In this document: positions 54,010-64,000 of the stretch, one piece after another
Position numbering within the stretch: the stretch's first letter is position 1
How the letters are laid out: the number at the start of each line of letters is the position of its first letter
From: Litoditis marina
Lineage: Eukaryota > Nematoda > Chromadorea > Rhabditida > Rhabditidae
Length of the DNA: 64,000 bases
Direction: 5' to 3'
Assembly: GCA_964036275.1 (NCBI GenBank)
Contig: OZ038437.1
Span: 12,329,138-12,393,137, forward strand
Notes under the pieces: model-generated
Seen by the model: the letters and a program-made list of their open reading frames with translations, nothing else
Told to the model about the DNA's origin: nothing
Databases searched by the model: none
Translations under genes and position numbers: made by a program

Positions 54010-54400
54010 CTTTTTTATCCATCTTTCTACTTTTTCATCTCTCTCTCTCTCTCTCTATCTCTCTCAATATTCATGTTTTATTATGTAAGTAACTTCCTTT
54101 CTAATCGACTCTCCTTTCTCTATTACTTTCTTCCCTCTTTATTGTCTACATTACTCTCTATTACTTCTCTCTCCCTCCTGCACCCTCTCTCTTAAAATGT
54201 TCTCTATTTCTTATGTTCATATAGTCGCTGCTAACCTCTTTTCTCTTCTCTGTTTATACTCTCTTCTTCTCTCTCTTTCTCTACCTCTCTTTTATTACTG
54301 TCTCTCTCTTTTATTACCTTTTCTCTTTCTATTCTCTCTATTTCTCTCTGTTAATCCCTTTATATCGTTTTCCGCAAAGTAGGTGAGATCTTTTCTATCT
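54010..54400. repeat. CT-rich low-complexity region
   Basis: Degenerate CTCTTT sequence. Leu/Ser-rich frames in it are artefacts. No gene is seen from 53100 onward. Confidence 0.85.
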
Positions 54401-54708
54401 CTCACTTTCATCTTCCGTTCACTAACTACAGATCAGTTTTTACGAGATGTTTTCGACCATTTTTTTGTTCTTCTAAAAATTCTTTTCATAAAGTAAAAGT
54501 AAAGTTGGTCAAAAGATTAAAATTGATTTTCCCATACCCAATGCTTTCACAGTTCCAACCTTTTGCATTTATATTGAAATCAAACTGATGCTTCGAAACT
54601 TGAGAAATAAAAAAAACACTTTTATAAACTTTTTTCTAGTTCTTTATCACCGTGTCTTATGATTAACATTTCCGTCTTTGTGTTCGAAAATGAGTAACAA
54701 ACGGCTGT

Positions 54709-55210
54709 TTGAACGAGACTTTTTCTACCAAGTGCACAAGCTTTTTATTTTCTTGTTTAAAAGGAACTTTTCCGTTTTCCCTTGTTCAAAAAGTGGTTTT
54801 TAAAGAAAGTTGGTTGTTTAAAAGAAACTTTCGGTTCTCTTTGTTTCAAAGAAAGTTGTTTATTCAAAGTTTGTTGTTTAAAGGAAACTTTCTCCCTTTT
54901 CCTTGTTTAAAAGGAAGTTTTGTTGTTTGAAAGGAATTTTTAAACTAAGTACAAAATTATCTTGGATTTATTTGATCTACATCCCGGAAACTTTGAGTTA
55001 TAGTTGGTTGTTCTCTCTGGGAATCATTGAATGAGAATTTGACCTTTCATTCACATGAACCACATTTTCGAAGAAAACAAATTAGAACAATTGCCCAAAA
55101 TAGAACAGACTTTTTGTACCAAGTGCACAAGCTTTTTATTTTCTTGTTTAAAAGGAACTTTTCCGTTTTCCCTTGTTCAAAAAGTGGTTTTTAAAGAAAG
55201 TTGGAAAGTT
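54709..55210. repeat. 95 bp direct repeat and AAGGAAACTTT cluster
   Basis: The stretch starting AAGTGCACAAGCTTTTTATT (54731) recurs at 55120, nearly unchanged over about 95 bp. Between them are several copies of a GTTTAAAAGGAA/AAACTTT motif. Confidence 0.85.
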
Positions 55211-55327
55211 CTCCTTTGTTCCGAAAATATACATTTCTCAATATCTCTCTTTTCTGTCTCTCTCACTTCTCTCTCTCCCTCTCGCTCTCTTTTTCCCTCC
55301 CTCCCTCTATCTCTCTCTCCCCCTCTT

Positions 55328-55620
55328 GAATTAAAGGGCGCATTCCGCTTTAACCGAAGCCGTTTTTCGAAATCCAGCTGTTTTCCGCACATTCTCTGTT
55401 TCCCGTACTAGATACGGCGCAACCGAGATACCTGCGCGGCGCTCATTTCTCAAAATCGCAATTCCTTTCTATTCAAAGCCAGAATGTACTAGTGTCCACT
55501 AGAAAAGAATCTTTTGTTTCTTTAAAAAAACAGTTGGACCCAAGTGCCCAGCCTGCTGAGGAGAGGCTAGTTCTTCTGGTACAGTTTTTGGAAAAAGTGG
55601 TCCCCTCGGGGATCCGACAA
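55328..55620 (+). repeat. GC module plus hairpin, copy 1
   Basis: The unit starts in a CCGCTTTAACCG region and contains CCCGTACTAGATACGGCGCA (55402-55421). It ends in TTCTTCTGGTA, T-rich sequence and the hairpin GGTCCCCTCGGGGATCC at 55599-55615. Related full or partial units are at 55920-56005, 56590-56845, 57470-57800, 57890-57950 and 58005-58065. Confidence 0.75.
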
Positions 55621-56436
55621 ATATTGTAGTTTGATACACGAATATCGATCGAAAAACCACGACATCAAACTACAAAAACAGCGGGATCGAGCAATACACA
55701 CCAGGGTGGTTGATGAATCAAAAAAAAACGACGAAAAAGTCGCATTTTCCGAGTTTTGATTTTGATTTCAATTTTACGAAATTTCGATCTTTTCGTTTTT
55801 TAAATACAACGTCGAAAATAGAAATTCAACTTTTTTTTCGACTACAATCGGTTTTCTATTCTGACCACCCTAGCTAAACAGTATAGGCCTGCTCTGGAAA
55901 GATCGGCCACCTTTGTTGCTGAATCGCCGGGTCTCAGCCTATTGAGGCGGAGGCCGGTTCTTCTGGTACATTTTTTGGAAAAGTGGTCCCCTCGGGAATC
56001 CGACAAATATTGTAGTTTGATGTCTGACCCCGTCTTAACTCACGTAGTTCGACCGAGAAGCGAAGGAATCAAACTACAAACCCAGCGAAATCGGGCAGCA
56101 TACACCTTATGGACGTGCTACGGAAACAGTAAACCCTACATAGTTCTTTTCAATCTTACTGAGACCTTGGCTGCGTGCCAATCAATTCTGAAACGGTTGT
56201 TTTTCCATCAAAACATTAACTTTATGAAATATACTTCAACTCGAAAGCTGTTACTTAGACGAAGAACCATTCACAACATTTCTATCGCGACCACTGCTCT
56301 CTAAGATCGATAATTGTAAAGTTCGCCTCAATTTCATCTACATAAATGACATTTACGAAGAAAAACTAAACATTTACCTTTTCTCCGTTTTGAAACTATC
56401 TATCTTTCTTTCCTTTTCTCTCTCATCTCTCTACCT

Positions 56437-56440
56437 GTAC

Positions 56441-56498
<58 letters not shown>

Positions 56499-56590
56499 CT
56501 GTACGTCTCTCTCTCTCTTTCTCTCTCTCTCTTTCTCTCTCTCTTCCCCTCCATCCATCCCTCTCTATTTTTCTCTACCTCTCTCTCCCC
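56437..56590. repeat. (CT)n microsatellite
   Basis: A long uninterrupted CT run (about 56443-56495), then CT-rich sequence with a duplicated CTACCTGTACGTCTCT string on either side. Confidence 0.93.
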
Positions 56591-56845
56591 TCTTGAATTT
56601 AATGCCGCTTTCCGCTTTATCTGAAACCGTTTTTCGAAACCAGCTGTTTGCCGCACAATCTCCGTTTCCCGTACTAGATACGGCGCAACCGAGATACCGG
56701 CGCGGCGCGAAGTCTTCAAAAGTGAAATGCATTTCTGTTCAAACCCGGAATGGTCCCGATACCCCTCCCCCTTGTAGAGGAGGGCGCGGCCGGTTCTTCT
56801 GGTACCCTTTTTTTGGAAGAAGTGGTCCCCTCGGGGATCCGATAT
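56590..56845 (+). repeat. GC module plus hairpin, copy 2
   Basis: The closest relative of copy 1: CCGCTTTATCTG, CCCGTACTAGATACGGCGCA (56669), a shared middle and the hairpin GGTCCCCTCGGGGATCC near 56824-56840. Confidence 0.75.
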
Positions 56846-57744
56846 AAACTTATTGTAAAATTTATTGAAAGTGAGGAAATAAATCTAGGTTTAATTTAAA
56901 ATTGATGATTTTCAATGAACAACGTTGTTTTATTGGTGTGAAAAAACAATTATCAGCTGTTTAGTAGTAAATTACGAAAGTATACGTTTTGGTTTGATCT
57001 TTAACGCTTGAAGAAGGACAATTATGTGGTCCAATCACAACGCTTCAGTCCTTTAAACGGCAATAAGTTTTTTAATTACAGTTTAAAGGACCGATGGATT
57101 GGTCCACATAATCCCCTGCTTTAATGCAAGAATTACGACAGAAATCCGAATGTTATGAAAAGAGTGAACCCTATATAGTTCTCTTTTCAGACAATAATGG
57201 CCAGCCACTTTTGTAGCGACTCGACGAGAGAGTGTGCAGATCACAGAGACGGAGATCGTCTTAGCCTGTTCGAGAAGTAGTTAAACTTTCACGCAATAGA
57301 TGAATGATTCAATAGAAATCAATGATTAGAAAGTTCAACTTACTGCTGGAATACCTGTTGGAATGCAAGTGAAAATAAACAAACTTAATTAACTTCCGGA
57401 TATTCTTTTGATCTTTTCCCATAATTTAAGTCTGATTACGGTATTAATATCTGTAAAAAAATATGTAGAACCCCTTTTTAAAGTTTACCTATCGCTCTCG
57501 CTAATTTCTTTTCGCCCTCTTTTCTATGTCTTCTCCCATACCTCTCTTTCTCTCTCTTTCGCACCCTTCCGCGCACACATCGGTTACCTATACTAGATAC
57601 GGCGCAGCCAGGCGCCGGCCCGGGCAAGGATTCAGCGATTTCAGCCAACCTCCATTCTATTTCAAACCCAGAGTGGACCGGACGATCTTTCGTAGATTGG
57701 AATGGCGAGATCCAGACCGATCCAGAAGAATCCAGTGATTTCAG

Positions 57745-58065
57745 AAATCCGGCTCCTCTGGTAATTTTTTGGAAAAAGTGGTCCCTTCGGGGACCCGAAA
57801 AAAGCAAGCTAACATAAAGTGTCTACTTATATCATAATTTAGTTATAAAAAATTTATATAACATCCGGTGTTAATGTCTATTAAAATAGGTAGTCCCCGT
57901 TCCTCTGGTAATTTTTTTTGAAACAGTGGTCCCTTAGGGGACCCGAAAATGAGAGTGTTAACAAAAAGTTTCTGGTTATATCTTAATTCAAAGTTATCAA
58001 TACTTTTAGAAATGGTAATTCCCTTTCCTCTAGTATTTAAGTTGTCCCTTTAGGGACCCGAAAAT
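57745..58065 (+). repeat. Three hairpin modules in tandem
   Basis: The hairpins are GGTCCCTTCGGGGACC (57780-57795, a perfect 6 bp stem with a TTCG loop), GGTCCCTTAGGGGACC (about 57928) and TGTCCCTTTAGGGACC (about 58043). Each follows TCCTCTGGTA or TCCTCTAGTA and a T-rich stretch and is followed by CGAAAA. Spacing is about 115-150 bp. Confidence 0.8.
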
Positions 58066-58425
58066 TTGGCAACACAAATTAATTAAAGTGAGGAGATTGA
58101 TGTATTGGGAAGGAAATTGTAGTATGGAAAAGAAGATAGTCTCAAAATTGTAGTTTGATCGTTGGAATATGGTACAGTGAAGAAGCGGGTTTTTCAGATT
58201 GTTTTTCTATGTTTCTCACACTATGAAGATTTTCTTCCCAATTTCAGATACACACCGCGTTTTTGAGAACTTGTCCAATTCCTGCCCCTTTTCAATGAGT
58301 TTCCTCTTTTTACAACCTTACCCCAAATTTTTGTTCGATTCATAATTGGGGTGCGAATTTGTGGTGTCCATTAGTAGCCCACGTTTCGCACCTCACCCTG
58401 CTTGTCTGGCGTCTCTCACTCGATT

Positions 58426-58429
<4 letters not shown>

Positions 58430-58502
<73 letters not shown>
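58430..58502. repeat. (CT)n microsatellite
   Basis: About 36 uninterrupted TC dinucleotides. Confidence 0.95.
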
Positions 58503-58504
<2 letters not shown>

Positions 58505-59044
58505 AACAAATGGAAGGGTCAGAGTTCAGTTTGGAACTTATGCTGTTTCTATGACCATTTCTCAATATCTGAAAATATTTTAACAATAAGCTTAACCCAC
58601 AATCGAAAATCATTGAAACTAGGGTTGGTAATCGAGTTCAAAATTTCGAGTTTTCGAGTTTTGGAAAGAATCGAGTTTTCGAGTTTCGAGTTCGACTTTA
58701 ACAACCCTAATTGAAATCCTAAAACCGTACTCGTGAGAAAGTAGTGTGAAAACTGTTGTAGGATAGAAATAAAGGTAAAGCTCAAAGAAGTAATATAAAC
58801 TAGAAAAGCGGAAAGAGAAAGAGTATAGAAAATGGTACGTTTCGCCTCTACCCAGACGTAACCACTTACATCAAGCCCCAGAGGCATAGGATAGAAAAAC
58901 CGTAGTCATTATAGTGAAAAGCAAAAAGTGAAATATACAGTACCTTCCCGCCTTTCCGTTGGCAACGACTATAGAGGCTCAGTTTGTGTGTAGATTTAGC
59001 CTGCCACTTATCCTGCAGTTTAGGTTGTAAACGCGCGATATGTC

Positions 59045-59353
59045 TTTTAAAGAAGGACGATTATGTGGACCAATCCCAACGCTTCGGTCCTTTAAATCGC
59101 AATACATTTTCCACGTGCCGTTGAGAGGACCATAACCTCAACTTTACGATAATTCTAACATGGTTCCTTTGCGCTCTGAACCTTGGCCCTGCCCCGTTAA
59201 AAAGCACATATAGCAAGAAGTTGAGAGAGAGCCCCTTGTGATACATTAGTTCATGTATGTACTATGTGTCTAAAACATGAATGTGTTGAATAAATATTGT
59301 GAATATTGTAAAATATTGAAAGGACCGATGACACGGGATTATTCCACATGATC
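59045..59353. mobile_element. Interrupted M3 MITE
   Basis: The M3 left half (59045-59110) and right half (59317-59353) are separated by about 205 bp of unrelated sequence containing AATATTGT repeats, an apparent later insertion. Confidence 0.65.
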
Positions 59354-60635
59354 GTAATACTGTCCTGTACTATAAGTCGTGAATTTTCCTGCACAGAACA
59401 ATTTACCGGGAAGGAAAAACTTTCCGGTACTTTCCAGCAATGAGTTTTCGAGGTGAGACACCCACTTTTGAGTTTCTACGGACAAGGACTATAGTAAATG
59501 GAACGTAAACAATATCTCTATTTATGCATTTGTTTGAGTTTCCAGAAAACCATTCGAAAATTGATACAAAATTTATTCTTCCTTGTTTTAATTCTTCATT
59601 TCAACAATAAAGTCATGTGTTTTCGTGTTTTTTGCTTTTGCTAGTGTAATGTTGGCGAGCAGCCCGCAGTCTCAACATCTACATGCTATAGTCTTTTTCA
59701 TCGGCACGTGGAGTCTACAGTACTCTTCTGTCTTTCTCTGGACTAAAAAAGAGCAATTCACCGAAAATATTTTGTTTGTTAGTTTGTTTGTTGGATTTTC
59801 CAGAATAAAATATATAACTTGATACAAAACTCGCATGTTTCCATTCTTTATTTCAACATTTACATGCTATAGTCTTTTGTCGTACAGTAAGATCTAAAAC
59901 TATCTAAACTATGATCATAACTATCAAAACTTCCAATCCATGTCCTCATTTAGTGGATCGGTGTTCTTCTTTTCTTTCTTGCTTTCTTTTTTCCTTTTTT
60001 CCTTTTTCTTTTCATGATTTCTTGCTGAATAAAAGTTCTTCCTTAAAAATATTTCACAAAGTTCATAAAACGAATTATATGCAGTAAATATTATATACAT
60101 TCATCGAATGAATTGATAAACTTGATAAAGCTTGTTTCGCTAATTTCTAAAAAGACCTCTAAAAACAAGTTCATAGTTGTATTTGTTACGAATGTTACGC
60201 TCGACTTCAATTCATTATATTTTGCAGGTAGTATATATTAGATATATAGCAACATTTGTTAACTAACTTAGCAAGCCTAATCTAAACCAACTCAATACAT
60301 TTAGTATAGTTCCTTATTCGATCAAATTTCCTGGTTAGTCACCAGCTTTCACTCAGAGACTCAGACTTCAAAAATCACATTTTTGCACGTTTTTGATAGT
60401 ATATTCTTGTTCGCGATCTCTATTTTCTTGATAAAAGTGACGTTTTGCGGAATTTTGGAGACTGAATCACTGGGTCAGTCGCCTATCTTGGCATAGTTAT
60501 AGTAGAAAGAGATAAGGAGGGAGGAGACAGTTCAATGAATCGTATAAAATATTGGCAACACTTTTAATGGACTATTAGTTCCGGAAGTGAACGTTGTGGG
60601 AAGTAACTTTAATTTTAACTTTAACTTTTTATATC

Positions 60636-61200
60636 CTCTCATCTCTCCCCCCCCCCCTTCTCTCTCTAGCTCTCTTTTCTCCCTCTCCCTCCCTTCCTCT
60701 TTCTCTCTCTCCCTTCTCCCCCACTCTCTCCGTCTCTCTTTTGCTCTCTCTATTTCTCTCTCCCATCTTTGTCTCTCCCTCCCTCTCTGTCTCTCTCTCT
60801 CTCCCCTCTCTCTCTCTATTTGTTCCGCCATTCTCTCTCTGTTTTCGTTCTACCTATTGACCTCCGCCCGGTTTGGGCACTACTTGCAGCCAGCCGCCGA
60901 AACATTATACGCACCTCTTTTTAGACCCTTCCCGCTACACTTTTTCTCTTCTCTTCCCCTTTTTTCGCGTTCTCTCTCTGTCTCTGTGGCTCTGATTTTC
61001 TCTCTCACTCCCTCTCTCTCTCTTTCCTCTCTCTTTCTCTCCCTGTCTCTAATCTTCCTTTCCCTGTCTCTCTTTCCATCTTACTCCCTCTTTCTCTCTT
61101 TGTCTCTCTTTTCATTTTCCTCTCTCTTTTCCTCTTTCTCTATCTCTCTCCTATCTCGATCTATCTTCTCCCTCTCCTCGCGCGCTCTCTTTTTCATGCC
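60636..61200. repeat. CT-rich low-complexity region
   Basis: Degenerate CTCTTTCTC sequence. The 226-codon open frame across it is Leu/Ser-only and has no domain character. Confidence 0.9.
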
Positions 61201-61499
61201 ATTTCGCTTCCTCTCAGTTCTTTCAAACATCCTACGTACTTCAACGGTAAATAGCGATATTTTCTGATCTCTGGAAAATTTATTATTCAATATTTTAATA
61301 AACGAATAAAATACAAGTTTTATATTTCTGGAATTAACATTTCCGTAATAATATCATTGCAAGTATGGTTCAGATTGTTTTGTATGATGATTCAGAATAA
61401 GGTGAAAACGAATTAAATAGGCCAAACAGTTTATTACAATCATTGTAAAGATAGCTATAGTTACTGTATAATTGTTTATGGATTAAATTATATTAGCTA

Positions 61500-61800
61500 A
61501 AATATAAACAGTGTTGATCGATTCCCCCTAAATCTATGAAATTAGTCACTATTTCTTTTCAATTTGTGAAGATCGAATGTTTTAAATTATCGATCGATTG
61601 ATCGATTTCTATACAACATCTTTCGAAATTCGTCACTTTTTCGTCCCTCAATTCGTTTTTTTGTCTTTGTTGATTGGTTAGAAATTTAACTTTTATACAC
61701 ACTAAGGTAAAATGTGTACAATATCGATTGATTCTGTCTCAAAATCTATAAAATTCGTCATTTTTTCTTTTCTCAATTCGTTTTTTGTCCCATTCCTCTT
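61500..61800. repeat. Degenerate ~110 bp tandem repeat
   Basis: A pattern of CGATTGATT..., AAATCTAT(A/G)AAATTCGTCA and TTTTC...CAATTCG occurs at about 61520, 61620 and 61735. Confidence 0.6.
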
Positions 61801-61884
61801 GAGTCAGCAATACAAATATTGGACACAGCGAGCGGCAATTTTCGATGGCTCGCTGAGCAGTTTCGCCATCGAATCTCGTTATAT

Positions 61885-62180
61885 TTCTCCACTTTATCTC
61901 TCTCTTTTTTACTTTTTCTTAGTCTCTCTCTCTTTATTGTTCTCTCTGTACCTGTCTTCCATTCTCTCTCTTTCTGTGTACTCTTTCCCTCTCTCTCACT
62001 CCCTCTATTTGTCTCTTCGTTTTCTCTTAATTTTGTCTTCATTTCTTTATTTATTGCTCTCTCTCTCTCTCTCTCATTCTCTTTATTTCTGTATACCCCC
62101 CCTCTCTCTCTTTTTTTTCTCTCTTTCTCTCCCATTGATTTCCCCTTTCTCTACGTCCCTCGCCCCTCTCTATTTTATTA
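61885..62180. repeat. CT-rich low-complexity region
   Basis: CTCTCTTTT sequence giving spurious Leu/Ser/Phe frames in two phases. Confidence 0.88.
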
Positions 62181-62439
62181 TATCTTGTTGACTCATTTTT
62201 TACTAGTTTCTTCTTCATCCCCCCAATTTGCTTGATTCAGAATCAGCCAAATTTTTTTTCAAACGGATTTTTTCTATTTTGTCCATCTGTAGAATGGACG
62301 AAAATTATATAGTATGCGTGGTTAACACAACCATAACAAAGTACACAATATAAAGTGAGAGCGCAGTAGTTTTTTGTTCATGATAACATTCAATACACAT
62401 CACAAATGTAGACACACATTTGGTAATTTTGTATACCAT

Positions 62440-62489
62440 ACGTCACTTTTTGTATAGTAGACATTTGTGATTTTAAAGTTTACATGTTC

Positions 62490-62537
<48 letters not shown>

Positions 62538-63050
62538 TACGTCACTTTTTGTATAGTATCCTTAGTTTTCACTGTTCAGTGCACACATGTGACATTTTTT
62601 GTACACAGTACAAGTTAAGACTACCGTATAGTTTGTATTTGTAAAATTATGTAAAGTATACATCGTTCATTTAATATAGTATACGTCTCTACTATTTCCA
62701 ATGTTCAGTGTTCGCTGCACATGTGACCATACACAGCATATTTGAAACACATTCCATTCATTATTTATAATAACCTACAATACAAGTATATACATGAAAA
62801 ATACAAGTAAACAATAAGTAGTAAACAATAAAGTTAACATTTGTAATATTTTATATAGTATACGTCACTTCTAGTGTGGGTGTTCAGTGTTCACTGCACA
62901 CATGTGATGCACTATTAGTAAACACAACCATGTCAAAGTACACATTACAAATTTAGGCTACCGTATACTTTACCGTTCTTATGTCAACCACTATACGCGT
63001 CACTGCTAGTGTTAGTGATCAGTGTTCACTGCACACATGTGACTCAGCAA
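62440..63050. repeat. Tandem GTATACGTCACTT / TTCAGTGTTCACTGCACAC units
   Basis: Three motif types recur at roughly 130-180 bp spacing: a (T)ATAGTATACGTCAC core (62535, 62680, 62858, and variants), TTCAGTG(T)TCACTGCACA(C)ATGTGA (62573, 62704, 62890, 63020) and a TACCGTATA string. A (TA)n run at 62498-62535 interrupts the array. Confidence 0.7.
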
Positions 63051-63839
63051 AAAGCAGCTGCTTGAGAAAAGGAAAAATAAAATGATGTCATGACCAATTG
63101 GTGTATTAAAGTTGTATTGAGTTAAAAACTTGTAAACAACCAGTGCGTAACAAAAGTTAAGTTATGTCATTGCCAATTTGTTTGCGTTTCAAGATCGTGG
63201 TGTATTAAAGTTGTAATAGTTTCATTAGTTCTGAATATTGAATGAAAAATAAAACTTAATATTTCTAGATATGTTCACGTTTTGCGTGAGTTTTTGCCAT
63301 GTAAATTACCTATAACTTCCATTTTTCTACAACATATTATGTAATAATGTAGTATATAGTGTATAAAAGTAGAAACATCTTGATATTTGTAGAAATTCCC
63401 ACGTTTTTGTATCTCGATAATTTTATTCCATTTTGTTCCAAATCATAATGTACCAATGCAACTAATCGTAGCTCAAAGTATAAAATACTCGGAATTTCCA
63501 GTTATTTTCCCGTTCCACGTGGATGTTTTTGTATCTTGATAACTAAATCCCATTTGTATCACTTTGTAAAGTGTAGAACTTGAAAAAGTAGGTCAAAGAT
63601 CAAAAGTCATTATTTCCCGATATTTCTGACGTCATTCCGGTCCGGTTTCCGGAATCCTTCCGGCCTCTCGAGAAATCACCAAAAAAGAGTCTCTTCAGTC
63701 GGCGCCGGAACACTCGCCATGTGCATTTTCTCGCCTTTTTCGTCATTCTCTGCCTTCTCTCGCCTTCCTGGACACTCTCTTGTTTCTGATTGTCTCTAAC
63801 CTTGGTCACTCTCTTGTTTTTCTCCCCCGTCTTAGTCTC

Positions 63840-63873
63840 TCTACTCTCTCTACTCTCTCTTTCATTCCTCTCT

Positions 63874-63935
<62 letters not shown>
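63840..63935. repeat. (CT)n microsatellite
   Basis: An uninterrupted CT run of about 65 bases near the window end, preceded by TACTCTCTC units. Confidence 0.95.
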
Positions 63936-63936
<1 letters not shown>

Positions 63937-64000
63937 TCCCCCCGCCCTTCTATCTGTCACACTCTTTCTCCATCCTTTTCTTTTCTATTCATGCACAAGT

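Noticed and set aside
60587..61267. 226-codon open frame, one of the longest in the window
   Set aside because: It is a translation of CT-rich simple sequence (Leu/Ser only), with competing frames of equal quality.
63600..63809. Basic 69-codon minus frame near the window end
   Set aside because: No recognisable domain or splice context. It could be the edge of a gene outside the window but cannot be supported.

Overview
The window is animal nuclear DNA, and the evidence points to a nematode of the Caenorhabditis type. It contains a sperm-specific SSP/MSP-domain gene, worm-style splice acceptors (TTTTCAG), many short introns mixed with large repeat-filled ones, and dense miniature inverted-repeat elements. 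I could reconstruct five protein-coding genes to the exon level, all with open frames: a THAP-domain gene (+, 14228-17968), acinus/acin-1 (+, 18843-29254), RAD54 (-, 30876-47925, 23 coding exons), an SSP/MSP-domain gene nested in intron 3 of RAD54 (-, 45615-45947) and sorting nexin 3 (+, 49551-53093). From memory, snx-3 and rad-54 are also neighbours in C. elegans (cosmid W06D4, chromosome I), so the order looks conserved.

Layout. 1-6150 is a decayed BEL/Pao LTR retrotransposon on the minus strand (gag with zinc knuckles, protease, reverse transcriptase, RNase H). It lacks the catalytic part of the RT palm and is split by two large foldback elements (85-449, 763-2310) and a 1.1 kb hairpin-ended repeat (about 3245-4375). 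6150-14200 holds no recognisable gene: a second copy of the 1.1 kb repeat, tRNA-like repeats, a 130 bp minisatellite carrying ten TGACGTCA palindromes, and a 0.53 kb foldback. 14228-17968 is the THAP gene and 18843-29254 is acin-1. acin-1 and RAD54 converge tail to tail over about 1.6 kb. RAD54 and snx-3 diverge from a 1.6 kb shared upstream region. 53100-64000 has no gene I can support. It is CT-rich simple sequence, short tandem repeats and a family of GC-rich modules that end in a perfect small hairpin.

Functions. acinus is an RNA-processing protein of the exon-junction-linked ASAP complex. RAD54 is the SNF2-type motor of homologous recombination. SNX3 is a PX-domain endosomal sorting protein. 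The SSP protein belongs to the sperm cytoskeletal MSP-domain family, and the THAP protein is a probable zinc-dependent DNA-binding protein. I see no operon or shared pathway among them.

The most unusual signal is repeated exon-end duplication. In RAD54 the last 10-40 bases of exons 5, 8, 11, 12 (twice) and 13, together with the following 5' splice site, recur as diverged copies in the next intron. The exon 5 copy differs from its parent only at four synonymous third positions. acin-1 exon 14 has a nearly identical copy of the same kind, and acin-1 exons 6 and 7 look like a fixed case. A miniature transposon has also inserted into the TA of the RAD54 exon 15 splice donor without destroying it.
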